From positions 513,353 to 534,001 of the forward strand of contig PJRA01000313.1 of NCBI GenBank assembly GCA_016987375.1: DNA of 20,649 nucleotides, written 5' to 3'. Under the pieces are notes generated by a model. That model did no database searches. It was not told the DNA's origin and saw only the letters and a list, made by a program, of their open reading frames with translations. Shown piece after piece: positions 1 to 8,143 of the stretch (the stretch's first letter is position 1; each line of letters begins with the position of its first letter). Source of the stretch: Brachionus koreanus. Its lineage: Eukaryota > Rotifera > Eurotatoria > Ploima > Brachionidae. Position numbers and translations under genes: made by a program.

Positions 1-229
1 AATACTTTATAATAAAATAGATGTTTTGACTAATTTAAAAATTAAATATTGAAAAATCAAATTTTATAAATTTTTTAACAAAATTTGTAAAAATTAAATT
101 TATATTATTGTAAATAGAAAGCTTGAATGTAGTGAATTTCAACATTGATCTTTTGATCACAAAGCTATTTATCAATCTTGAGTAGAAAAATCCAAACGTT
201 TTTTCTCCATTATTAGATTTTGCCATTGG

Positions 230-1065
230 TTCTATTAAGTTTTCGCTATACCTTAAATTATATCTTAAATTTCTTGTGTCATTTTTGGATAATTTGTTTT
301 TTTAAATGTTCAGGCGAATTATGATAGTTGCCGATATACATTACTTTACACTTTTATTCATTAAATTCCATACTCCAACGTTTCGACCACTCAACCATCT
401 TGTCAATGTCATCTTGATTTTGCATTTGATCACTTGTCTAATGACACTAATCAATTAGCTGTCATCCGCAAACAGCTTGCAAAAGTGACTTACTAGCTCT
501 GGTAAATCATTTATGAAGATTAGGAATAGTAACGGACCAAGTACTGAACCTTTAGGAACCCCACTTAGCACATCAACCAAATCAGATTCACAACACTGAA
601 TCCTCTATTCAAGACCACAGTAATAATATTTGAGCTTTCAAGCAAGTTGGTTACACAGGATTTACCACGCATAAATCCATGTTGATGAATAGAAAGTAAT
701 TTGTGTTCCGATAAATGCATTACCATTTCATCTCTTATTAGCTTCTCCATTATTTTTATTAATTTCGATAAAAGCGATATTGGACGATAGTTTTTGGGAT
801 TTGTTTTACCACCTTTCTTCTTGTATACTGGGGTAACATTAGCTCTTGTCCAACACGCTGGTATCATACTAGACTCGAATGATAACTTTAACAAAAAAGA
901 CAGCGGTTCACACAATACATTACTGCACTCTCTAAGTACTTATGGATGAATGCCATCGGTGCCTATTGATTTGTTTCTGTCTAGCTCATCAAGCCTCTTT
1001 TTTATAGCAGCTGGACTAAAAACAAATCTGGATTCCCTATGCAATTTACTGGAGCTCTCAAGGGA
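230..1065 (-). pseudogene. Decayed non-LTR (CR1/Jockey-like) reverse transcriptase fragment
   Basis: Read on the minus strand, this gives successive blocks of a non-LTR retrotransposon RT. Near 940-1020 is a block with KKRLDELDRNKSIGTDGIHP, then a stop codon. At about 700-900 comes the fingers region with TPVYKKKGGKTNPKNYRPIS. At 480-590 is the palm block [20 protein letters not shown]. The catalytic FADD motif lies at about 458-472, and a block resembling DIDKMVEWSKRWSMEFNE lies near 360-410. The blocks are in the right order but in different frames, with several in-frame stops, so the copy is dead. Endonuclease and 5' parts are missing, so it looks 5'-truncated. The family is inferred from these motifs; CR1, L2 and Jockey are hard to tell apart here. 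The stretch at 35-226 may be a further 3' remnant, but that is weak. Confidence 0.85.
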
Positions 1066-1181
1066 AACTGTAGTTCACCATTTAACTCATCATCCGCTTT
1101 AAATGAGCTGAAAAAATGATCATTTTATTAATTTTAAATAAAATTTAAGGTATTACCAAGCTATTATTAAATATAAAATTG
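1066..1181. other. AT-rich flank of the retrotransposon
   Basis: About 116 bp between the RT remnant and the retrotransposon duplication. It contains the end of the minus-strand frame interrupted by the retrotransposon: that frame stops within about five codons left of the insertion. No other feature seen. Confidence 0.4.
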
Positions 1182-1185
1182 TAAC
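1182..1185. repeat. Left target-site duplication TAAC
   Basis: TAAC directly before the 5' LTR is repeated directly after the 3' LTR at 6742-6745. A 4-bp duplication is one of the lengths seen for gypsy-type integrases. Confidence 0.85.
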
Positions 1186-1320
1186 TGTAACCCGTACCCC
1201 CTCAAGCATTTGGGGACTTGTATAAATACAAGTCCCACTCAAATAAAACAGAGATTTTTAATAAACCGTTTATAAATCACGCAGTACTTTAAATCTTCTC
1301 CCTGACTCTCACGAGTTACA
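1186..1320 (+). repeat. 5' LTR, 135 bp
   Basis: Identical to 6607-6741 except for one T/C difference (CTCCCTGACT here, CTCCCCGACT in the 3' copy). It begins TGTAAC and ends GTTACA, a 6-bp terminal inverted repeat. It contains a TATA box (TATAAATA, 1221-1228) and two AATAAA-type signals, within AAATAAAACAG and TTAATAAACC. At 135 bp it is very short for a gypsy LTR. Confidence 0.96.
1213..1236 (+). promoter_or_regulatory. LTR TATA box inside a perfect hairpin
   Basis: The arm GGGACTTGTA (1213-1222) pairs perfectly with TACAAGTCCC (1227-1236) around a TAAA loop. The putative TATA box TATAAATA (1221-1228) spans the apex. The same structure recurs in the 3' LTR. If transcription starts about 30 bp downstream, the hairpin would lie upstream of the 5' RNA end but inside the 3' LTR copy of the transcript. 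The promoter role is inferred from the TATA match. Confidence 0.7.
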
Positions 1321-1321
1321 T

Positions 1322-1333
1322 TGGTGATAGCGG
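1322..1333 (+). promoter_or_regulatory. Putative minus-strand primer binding site
   Basis: TGGTGATAGCGG starts two bases after the 5' LTR. It begins with the TGG that pairs with the CCA end of a tRNA. I did not assign the tRNA. Confidence 0.6.
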
Positions 1334-1602
1334 TTAAGCTTAAAAGCTAACCAACAAAAGTTACGACAAGATAAGCCAGTTAAAACTAAAAGTTCGAGAC
1401 TAGAGGCAGAGCGCATTGCAAGAAACAAGCTAAAAAAAAAAAAAAAACCAAAGCAACAAGAAGTGAGAGAGAATTGCAAGATTATTTTCTCTATTGTTTA
1501 AAAGTTTAGAAGACTTTAAAAGAGAGAGTTCATTAATATATTTTTAAAAAAAAAAAAAAATTTTGTGATTGATTTGGAGTTAAGCTAAGCTAAAGCTAGA
1601 AA
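1334..1602 (+). other. Retrotransposon untranslated leader
   Basis: About 270 bp, A-rich, with two long A runs near 1432-1446 and 1546-1560 and no open frame. It presumably holds the packaging signal, which cannot be recognised by eye. Confidence 0.5.
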
Positions 1603-2772
1603 ATGGCAAAACGTGGTATGGGAAGTAATTTAAACTATGATGGGGAGAACGCAGATTTCGATGAATTTTACAAGGCATTCGGATACGATGCAGCAATGTA
1701 TGGATGGGACAAAGTACAACAAGCACACGTAATCCAATATTGTTTATCAGGAAAAACATTACGTTCATACAATGGCATTAGTGAACAAGACAGGAAAAGT
1801 ATAGATAGAGTTTTTGAAGAATTAAAAGCGACATGCTTTAAACCAACTGAATACTATCTAAATTTTTTCTATGGAAGGACACTAAACCATGGCGAATCAA
1901 TGGCCGGTTTTGCAAAAGATTTGGAACGCCTGGTAGATAAGGGTTTACCCGGACTAGATGGAGCAGTACGTACAAAACTACTAAAATCTCGACTAATATC
2001 GAGCGTACCAGAGAATACCAAAAATTTTCTCGAACTACTCTCGGATAAATCATGGAAAGATCTAATAACAATATTCGAAAATCAAGTAGACTATAAATCA
2101 ATTGTACCAGGAGAATTTTCTCAAGAGATATCAATTAACAAGATGGAACAAAGACAAGGCCAGATGCGCAGTCTGAAGACATTCACAGGAAAATGTAATT
2201 ATTGCAACAAACCGGGACATAAATGGGCCGAGTGTAGGAAACGAATGTTGGATGTTGAAAGACAACAAAACATCTCGAGAGGACAACTGAATACATCAAC
2301 TATGAGCTACAATCAAAATCAAAGGTATCAAAGACACAACTTAAACATTGAACAATGTAGACAAACAACAAGTAGGAACAACCTTAACTATAAAAATCGA
2401 GAATATGGACAACATGAAGTTAAATCAAGTGAGTTCACGCTCGAAGCAGTAGTTGATTCAGACACAAATAATTTCGAATCAAATACAATCCAGTATGAAA
2501 CCTTCAGTTGTGAAAACAGGACAACGCTGAATCGCGTAAACACCAGAGTAAAGCTGGGCAATGAAGACTTTGATATTCAGATGTTGTTAGACAGTGGAGC
2601 AACCGCTTCATTTATAAATACAAAACACCTTCCGAGTAACTTAGGAAGAACAATTGACCAAATAATAAAAGGTGACAGCCCCACAAATAATTTAGGACTA
2701 CAGCGAATCGAAGCAACAATAAAATCGGCTCTAAATTCAGAGGCAATAGCATGTGTTAAAAGGAAAGCATGA
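1603..2772 (+). CDS. Gag plus N-terminal part of aspartic protease (interrupted by TGA)
   Basis: The frame starts at an ATG after the leader. Residues 1-190 are a Gag-like structural region with no motif I can name. Residues 198-211 form a CCHC zinc knuckle (CNYCNKPGHKWAEC, spacing C-x2-C-x4-H-x4-C) for nucleic-acid binding, followed by an Asn/Gln/Arg-rich linker. Residues 330-337 carry the protease active-site motif DSGATASF, so protease is fused to Gag in one frame. The frame stops at TGA 2770-2772, inside the protease domain. The same frame continues past the stop with the conserved protease C-terminal block LGMDFL near 2842-2860. The stop is therefore either a disabling mutation or a site of readthrough; nothing in the sequence favours readthrough. 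Confidence 0.93.
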   Translation: MAKRGMGSNLNYDGENADFDEFYKAFGYDAAMYGWDKVQQAHVIQYCLSGKTLRSYNGISEQDRKSIDRVFEELKATCFKPTEYYLNFFYGRTLNHGESMAGFAKDLERLVDKGLPGLDGAVRTKLLKSRLISSVPENTKNFLELLSDKSWKDLITIFENQVDYKSIVPGEFSQEISINKMEQRQGQMRSLKTFTGKCNYCNKPGHKWAECRKRMLDVERQQNISRGQLNTSTMSYNQNQRYQRHNLNIEQCRQTTSRNNLNYKNREYGQHEVKSSEFTLEAVVDSDTNNFESNTIQYETFSCENRTTLNRVNTRVKLGNEDFDIQMLLDSGATASFINTKHLPSNLGRTIDQIIKGDSPTNNLGLQRIEATIKSALNSEAIACVKRKA

Positions 2773-3095
2773 ATTAAAATAAACACTTGGATAGGTGAAC
2801 ATGAGTTCATTTTCACAAATATTACAGAAAAGGCAATACTTGGAATGGATTTTCTAAGAAAATATAAGGCGATTTTGACAAGAATTCAATTAGTCTATCG
2901 GATGAAAGTATACGACATGAAATTCTCTACATTGACGATACTATATACAATACAAAAACAAGTGGACTAATTAAACTTGACAAAAACATTGAAGTAAAGG
3001 CTCGAAGCGTTGTTTTAGCTGAGGTTGACACAGGAACAAAAGGAAAACTGATACTTTTCGAACCAAAACAAAATCAGTCAAATAAAGGCATAGTT
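2773..3095 (+). pseudogene. Broken protease C-terminus and protease-RT linker
   Basis: From 2773 to about 2880 the gag frame continues and contains the typical protease end motif LGMDFLRKY. From about 2875 onward the coding potential switches to the frame used by the RT region, which stays open to 3096 and beyond. The frame change is therefore at about 2870-2885, near a TTTT run. I describe the break only. It may be a real indel or a sequencing error. Confidence 0.8.
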
Positions 3096-4622
3096 ATGGC
3101 TCCAAGTGTAGATACAGTTTCAAGCGATGGAAGAATAGAACTCAGTATTATGAATATTTCAGACACAAAAGTAAAAGTAGATTGTGGAACCGAAATTGGT
3201 CAATGGGAAGAAGCAGAAGTTATTGATGAAGAATCAGAGGAAAAGTTTTTATGTAAAGATGGATTTATCGATTGGGACAAAATAACAATAAACAATAAAT
3301 TATCTCTTCATCAAAGGAAAACAATGAAAGCTTTAATTGAAAAATATAAAACAATTTTTCAGTGGTCAGAGTACGACACAGGGAAGACTGGCCTAACAGA
3401 ACACATCATTAACACTAAGGATGCCGAACCGGTGAAACAGAGGTCATATAAATTACCTCATGCAGCAAAAGTTGAAATCGAAAAACAAGTCAAACAAATG
3501 CTAGACAATAATATAATTGAGGAGAGCAAGAGTCCTTGGGCTAGTCCAATTATTCTAGTAAAGAAAAAGAAAAATGATGGAGGCAAACAAGAATTCAGAT
3601 TCTGTATTGACTTTAGAAAATTGAACCAACTAACTGTTAAGGACTCATACCCCTTACCGAGGATCGACGAAACCGTTGATGCTTTGGGTGGCTCACAATA
3701 TTTTTCGACTTTTGATCTGTCGAGTGGTTACTGGCAGATTCCAGTAAACCAAAATGATAAAAAGAAAACAGCGTTTATAGCAAATCAACGACTATATCAG
3801 TTCCAAATGATGCCATTTGGTTTGTGTAATGCACCAGGAACATTTCAAAGATTAATGGACACTCTGTTGAGTGGTCTCACATGGAAACAATGCTTGGTGT
3901 ATCTAGACGATATTATTGTTTTTTCAAACGACTTTGAGACACACATTTCTAGGATTGAAGAGATTTTCTTGAGGCTCAAACGAGCTAACTTAAAGCTCAA
4001 GCCTAACAAATGCAGATTTTGCATGGAACAAGTCAATTATTTAGGATTTTTAATTTCTAGAGAAGGCCTAAGCCCAGACACTAAGAAAACACAGGTAATC
4101 GCTGACTTAAAACCACCAAAAGATAAGGAAGGCGTTAAAAGATTTTTGGGAATGCTTTCCTATTACAGACGATTCATTCCAAGCTTTAGTAAAATAGCAG
4201 CAAGCTTTTTTGACTTAACACAGAACAAGACAACCTTCTTGTGGACAGACGAATGTCAAAAAGCTTTTGACGAACTAAAAGGCAAGCTTGTTATGGCACC
4301 AATACTAAAATATCCAAATTTTGACCTAGAGTTCGAAATCTATACCGATGCCTCAAATGATGCAATTGGCGCAGTACTAGTAAAGACAATAAATGGAATT
4401 CTGTACCCAATAGCCTACGCAAGTCGAAAATTGAACAAACACGAAAAAAACTATACTACAAGTGAGAAAGAAATGCTTGCCATAGTATTTGCATCAAAAC
4501 AATTTAACAGTTACATCTATGGAAAACCTATCCAATTCTTCACAGACCACCAGCCATTGGCAACACTTGAAAAGTCAAAAGAACCTAATGGAAGACTGTA
4601 TAAGCTACTGCTACAAAATTAG
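3096..4622 (+). CDS. Pol: reverse transcriptase and RNase H
   Basis: The frame is already open from about 2880, so ATG 3096 is only its first methionine and not necessarily a start. The RT domain contains WASPIILVKKK, FRFCIDFRKLN, the FSTFDLSSGYWQIP palm block and the catalytic YLDD at residues 269-272 (about 3900-3911). It continues with NYLGF and the thumb-connection block KRFLGMLSYYRRFIP. RNase H follows with FEIYTDAS, SEKEMLAIVFA and FFTDHQPL. This is the gypsy-type order. The frame ends at TAG 4620-4622, just before the conserved junction to integrase. That junction resumes in another frame at about 4633, so RT/RNase H and integrase are disconnected in this copy. Confidence 0.95.
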   Translation: MAPSVDTVSSDGRIELSIMNISDTKVKVDCGTEIGQWEEAEVIDEESEEKFLCKDGFIDWDKITINNKLSLHQRKTMKALIEKYKTIFQWSEYDTGKTGLTEHIINTKDAEPVKQRSYKLPHAAKVEIEKQVKQMLDNNIIEESKSPWASPIILVKKKKNDGGKQEFRFCIDFRKLNQLTVKDSYPLPRIDETVDALGGSQYFSTFDLSSGYWQIPVNQNDKKKTAFIANQRLYQFQMMPFGLCNAPGTFQRLMDTLLSGLTWKQCLVYLDDIIVFSNDFETHISRIEEIFLRLKRANLKLKPNKCRFCMEQVNYLGFLISREGLSPDTKKTQVIADLKPPKDKEGVKRFLGMLSYYRRFIPSFSKIAASFFDLTQNKTTFLWTDECQKAFDELKGKLVMAPILKYPNFDLEFEIYTDASNDAIGAVLVKTINGILYPIAYASRKLNKHEKNYTTSEKEMLAIVFASKQFNSYIYGKPIQFFTDHQPLATLEKSKEPNGRLYKLLLQN

Positions 4623-4656
4623 ACTATAAATAAAAATACAGGAATTAGACTATAAA
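4617..4656 (+). repeat. Local 14-bp duplication at the RNase H/integrase break
   Basis: AATTAGACTATAAA occurs at 4617-4630 and again at 4643-4656, 26 bp apart. This offset is not a multiple of three, and it coincides with the stop and frame change between the two Pol parts. A small templated duplication could explain the break. Confidence 0.7.
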
Positions 4657-6390
4657 ATAATCTATTTGCCAGGGCAGCTAAACAAAACAGCTGACTTATT
4701 ATCAAGACCCAACGACAATATAAAAAAGGCTGTCAAGGTAAATAAATTAGATGTTAATTTAGATGTTGAGTGGGATAACGAACAAGACAAGGATAAAGAA
4801 GTTGCACTTGTAAAGATGGCTATCAAGTCGGGTGATATAAAAGACTTGAGTGAACTAGAAGAAGCGAAATTTTGGGAATCTTATAAGTACCTTTTAAGCG
4901 TTAAGAATAATACTCTGATGATTAAGAACAATCATGGTGAAGATGTTATAGTAGTACCTAAGCAATTAAGAAGACAAATTTGTCAACTATACCATGATTC
5001 TATTACTGCAGGACATTTAGGTTTTGATAAGACTTATAAAGCTATTACGCTCAGGTACTATTGGCCAAGGATGAGGTCTGAGATTTATGATTATTGTGCA
5101 AGTTGCGATCTTTGTCAAAAATTTAAACAAAAAAATCACACGAACAGGACCAAGCTGATTACAATTCAAGTTAAAAATGCTTGGGACTTAATAGGGATTG
5201 ATGCTGCTGGGCCATTAAAAATAACAAAGCAGGGGAACATTTACTTTCTCTTGTTGATTGACTACGTTTCTATATTTTGTATCACTCTAGCCGTACCAAG
5301 AATAACAGCCGAGGAAACAAAACGATTTATTAAAAAGAAAATGATTGAAATCTATGGATCTCCTTACGCAATTCTTAGTGATCAAGGTAAAAACTTTGAA
5401 GCAAAGGTATTCGAAGAATTTTGCAAAGACCACAGCATTAAGAAGATAAGAACCACAACTTATCACCCACAGTGTAATGGCCTAGCAGAAAGAACAATAA
5501 AGACAATAAAACAAATGTTAAGCCTATATGTGTCAAAATCACACGATGATTGGGACGAGATTCTGGGTGAAGTGACTTTTGCATACAACAACGCTATACA
5601 CGAATCAACAGGTTATAGTCCCAATGAAATAATTTTTGGAAAAGTTTTATCAACAACAAGTGACAAGAAGCTCGAAATTCAGCCACCACATAATGAAAAA
5701 TCCAGGGAAGAAATTGCAGGAGATGTTCAAAAGAAAATGGAAAAGAGCCACGAGAAACAAAGAAAACAGTACGATAAGAAAGTAAGAGAAGCCGTAAGAT
5801 ACAAAATTGCTGACTTAGTGATGTTGATAAATTCAAGGAAAAAAGTCGGTGAAGTCCGTAGTTTCACGCAGAAATTTATTGGTCCTTTTGTGGTATCTAG
5901 ATTGATCAATGAGGTAAATTATGAAATCAAGAACAAAGAAAATGGAAAGACACAAGTAGTTCATTATAACCGTATGGTAAGATATGTTGAACGAGAGAAT
6001 AATACTTTACAAGATAATGAAAACGTCCTTGAAGATGACGAGTGGCTTGAAAACAGGACAAAGATAGCTATAGCATTAGCAAACCGTAAAAGATGTCAAA
6101 ATACAATACCAAGTACAACTATCAGAATGGAAAGAAAAGTGTCAGATTACGAAATAATGCAAAATGAACGAAGTAGCTCAGAAAACGAAAATGAAGCTCA
6201 AGAGACGGAGGAAGAAAAATCAGCGGACCAAACCATTTACGGTTCACCGCAGATGAAACCGAATGAAAATGCACACGAGACCACAGTGACAAATTCAAAC
6301 CAAGGTCTAGGCGAATTCAAATGCAAAGTGTGTGGATTTCAGACTAAGACAGGTGGTGCGCTAGGATCACATATGAGAATCCATAAATAG
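4633..6390 (+). CDS. Pol: DDE integrase with C-terminal C2H2 zinc finger
   Basis: The frame is open from 4630 and has no ATG at its head, as expected for a part of a polyprotein. Residue numbers here count from the TTG at 4666. The RNase H end (YLPGQLNKTADLLSRP) comes first. The integrase HHCC zinc site follows: H110, H117, C147, C150. The catalytic core has D179 (GIDAAGPL), D239 (LSDQGKNFE) and E275 (NGLAERTIK), a DD35E arrangement with all three acids intact. A GPF-type module (FIGPFVV, about residue 403) is followed by a Ser/Glu-rich acidic tail of about 100 residues. The last 22 residues form a C2H2 finger (C553, C556, H569, H573; spacing 2-12-3). No chromodomain is evident. The finger could bind DNA or chromatin to guide integration, which is inference. 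Confidence 0.95.
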   Translation, partial: KIQELDYKIIYLPGQLNKTADLLSRPNDNIKKAVKVNKLDVNLDVEWDNEQDKDKEVALVKMAIKSGDIKDLSELEEAKFWESYKYLLSVKNNTLMIKNNHGEDVIVVPKQLRRQICQLYHDSITAGHLGFDKTYKAITLRYYWPRMRSEIYDYCASCDLCQKFKQKNHTNRTKLITIQVKNAWDLIGIDAAGPLKITKQGNIYFLLLIDYVSIFCITLAVPRITAEETKRFIKKKMIEIYGSPYAILSDQGKNFEAKVFEEFCKDHSIKKIRTTTYHPQCNGLAERTIKTIKQMLSLYVSKSHDDWDEILGEVTFAYNNAIHESTGYSPNEIIFGKVLSTTSDKKLEIQPPHNEKSREEIAGDVQKKMEKSHEKQRKQYDKKVREAVRYKIADLVMLINSRKKVGEVRSFTQKFIGPFVVSRLINEVNYEIKNKENGKTQVVHYNRMVRYVERENNTLQDNENVLEDDEWLENRTKIAIALANRKRCQNTIPSTTIRMERKVSDYEIMQNERSSSENENEAQETEEEKSADQTIYGSPQMKPNENAHETTVTNSNQGLGEFKCKVCGFQTKTGGALGSHMRIHK

Positions 6391-6596
6391 AGATTTGACA
6401 AAATATTTATATTTCTTTAAATTTTATTTATATTTATTGTATTTGACCATTTTAATACTATCTATTAAATTATTATTAACACAGTATCGTCAATAATTAA
6501 GTATATAAGGTTTCATTTATATTACCATTTTCAATTAATCTCATCATTGACGATGAGACAATTAAATTAAATTTAAAAAAAAAAAAAAAAAAAAAC
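6391..6596 (+). other. Retrotransposon 3' noncoding region
   Basis: About 206 bp without coding potential, ending in a run of roughly 22 A residues. ATCGTCAAT (6486-6494) is complementary to ATTGACGAT (6546-6554). A local stem CTCATC/GATGAG (6540-6545 / 6552-6557) overlaps the second arm, so two alternative small stems are possible. Confidence 0.45.
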
Positions 6597-6606
6597 GGGG
6601 GAGGGA
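6597..6606 (+). promoter_or_regulatory. Polypurine tract
   Basis: GGGGGAGGGA directly abuts the 3' LTR, the position where the plus-strand primer forms in LTR retroelements. Confidence 0.9.
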
Positions 6607-6741
6607 TGTAACCCGTACCCCCTCAAGCATTTGGGGACTTGTATAAATACAAGTCCCACTCAAATAAAACAGAGATTTTTAATAAACCGTTTATAAATCA
6701 CGCAGTACTTTAAATCTTCTCCCCGACTCTCACGAGTTACA
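6607..6741 (+). repeat. 3' LTR, 135 bp
   Basis: Matches the 5' LTR at 134 of 135 positions. It includes the TATA hairpin and both AATAAA-type signals, so it supplies the polyadenylation site of the element. Confidence 0.96.
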
Positions 6742-6745
6742 TAAC
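6742..6745. repeat. Right target-site duplication TAAC
   Basis: Repeats the TAAC at 1182-1185 on the other side of the element. Confidence 0.85.
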
Positions 6746-6879
6746 TTTACTAAAGCATTTTGAGCTTTTTTAGGTCGACCACGGTTTGACTTATTAACAA
6801 ATTCTGTCTTGTTTTTCAAGCATGAATTAAAAAAATATTCACTAAAGGAAGAGTTTTTTTTTTTAAATTTAATGCGTGT
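6742..6879 (-). pseudogene. C-terminal fragment of an unknown protein with an AT-hook-like motif, interrupted by the retrotransposon
   Basis: On the minus strand a frame is open from 6879 down to the retrotransposon boundary. It encodes EYFFNSCLKNK and then SNRGRPKKAQNALVKL. RGRP flanked by basic residues is the core of AT-hook DNA-binding motifs. RGRPKKA-like strings also occur in the tails of some transposases and chromatin proteins. If the element and one duplication are subtracted, the frame runs about five more codons on the left side and stops, so the insertion lies close to the C-terminus. No start or other domain is visible. It may itself be a transposon remnant. A similar basic string (KRGAPTKAQ) occurs in the PHD protein at 9455-9798. 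Confidence 0.5.
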
Positions 6880-7567
6880 TTAAGATAATTTATCAATATA
6901 TTAATTCTAGTGCGTTATCAAGTTTTCGCAAAATATTTTTTTTTTGAATGTGTTAGTCAAACGATGCGGTCTTAAATTTTTCCGATGCGCTGTTAATAGT
7001 CAAATAAAGCTTTTAAAAAAAAGATGCTAAAATTTAAAAAAAAAATTAAACTTTTATTTTTTTTTGAAACATTTTTAAAGTCAGTTTGTCTGAGAAAAAT
7101 ATTTATTTAATTTGGTTTGATTTTTCATTTGTGTACTTTATCAAGGAATCAATTTTAAAACTTTCCTTAACAAAACCTTAATCCTATCCACAAAAGGACA
7201 CAAAAGAACATTAGATGTTCATGTTTTTTATTTCTTATTTAATTTAATATAGTTTAAATTTGAATATCGTTTTTTTTCCTCTTAAATAAGCAAACCCTTA
7301 GTCAAATATTTATTTAGAATAAAATCTTTAAATTTGGCCACTGTAAAATAATTATAGACTGAAGAGGTGTCAGATTTTTATTTGAACTGCAAAAATAAAT
7401 AATTAACTGTAAGTATTAGTTAATGAAAAAAATTAAGTCTTAACTATTTGCAATAAAAAATTTAATTTTTCACTTTTCTTTTAAAATTTACATTAAGCCT
7501 TTTTGTATACTTTTGCATACTTCATTTTTAAGTCCTGCTTAGACATCAGATGTTTCTTTTTTTTTGC
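6880..7567. other. AT-rich intergenic stretch
   Basis: No coding potential, RNA gene or clear repeat seen. Long A and T runs dominate. Confidence 0.6.
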
Positions 7568-7922
7568 GTTGACATCATTATGTATGCTGATGATATTCTG
7601 CTGATTGGTAATACCGAAGAAGAGCTGCAAAAATTAGCTACATGTGACGGAGAGATTTGATCAAAAGCTATTATTGAATGGGCATATATTGACTCAATTG
7701 AACTAAATGCGTTACTTGGGTGTCCTAATTAATAGAAAGTTAACAAATAGTCTCCATATTATGAAAAACCGAAATGGAGCGAATCTCACAATGCTAAGTT
7801 TGCGCCGAAGTATTATTACAGCTCACTTGGACTACCAAGTGAAAGAACAACTATATTCAACATATGCCTGGTCCGTCCTTTTATATGGTCTTGTTGTCTT
7901 GTTGAACACTTGCTTTAAATAA
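7568..7922 (+). pseudogene. Decayed non-LTR reverse transcriptase fragment
   Basis: From 7568 the plus strand encodes DIIMYADDILLIGNTEEELQ, containing the RT catalytic YADD. A stop and frame change follow, and then 7707-7922 in another frame gives MRYLGVLINRKL and later LYSTYAWSVLLYGLVVL. The pair YADD followed by YLGV, then LLYG, is typical of the RT palm and thumb of non-LTR elements. The fragment is short, frameshifted and on the opposite strand to the left RT remnant. The two segments do not overlap in RT position enough to say whether they belong to one family. Confidence 0.8.
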
Positions 7923-8143
7923 TTTTGATATTGATGAAACTTCATAGAGCAAAATGGCAATTATGTGATTTGAATATGTCACGACTTAAAACAAAAAACT
8001 TTTGAAAGAAAAATATAATCTTAATCATTTATTATTTATCTATACATTGTGAATAATTTTAATTTTAAAAAGTAATTTTTTTTTCAAATATTTTATTAAG
8101 TTCTAAAATGACTTTATTGTTAAATTATATTATATTTAAATTA

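Larger units (their letters stand above)
1186..6741 (+). mobile_element. Full-length Ty3/gypsy-type LTR retrotransposon (5556 bp)
   Basis: The ends are two 135-bp direct repeats starting TGTAACCC and ending GTTACA, flanked by TAAC on both sides (1182-1185 and 6742-6745). Inside, in order, are a primer-binding-like site, a gag frame with a CCHC knuckle, an aspartic protease, reverse transcriptase, RNase H, a DDE integrase, a purine tract and the 3' LTR. The order protease-RT-RNase H-integrase is that of Ty3/gypsy elements. No envelope-like frame is present. The LTRs differ at only one position, pointing to a recent insertion. Even so, three breaks interrupt the coding region: an in-frame TGA at 2770-2772, a frame change around 2870-2885 and a stop plus frame change at 4620-4660. 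This copy is probably not autonomous, unless the breaks are assembly errors. Confidence 0.96.

Noticed and set aside
35..226. 63-residue minus-strand frame at the left edge as a gene
   Set aside because: Low-complexity Phe/Asn/Lys/Ile composition typical of AT-rich sequence. At most a far 3' remnant of the adjacent RT fragment.
2770..2772. TGA as a programmed readthrough or selenocysteine codon
   Set aside because: No supporting downstream signal can be seen, and two other breaks in the same element suggest damage or error.
2577..5909. Minus-strand frames across the retrotransposon
   Set aside because: Shadows antisense to gag and pol with no domain content.
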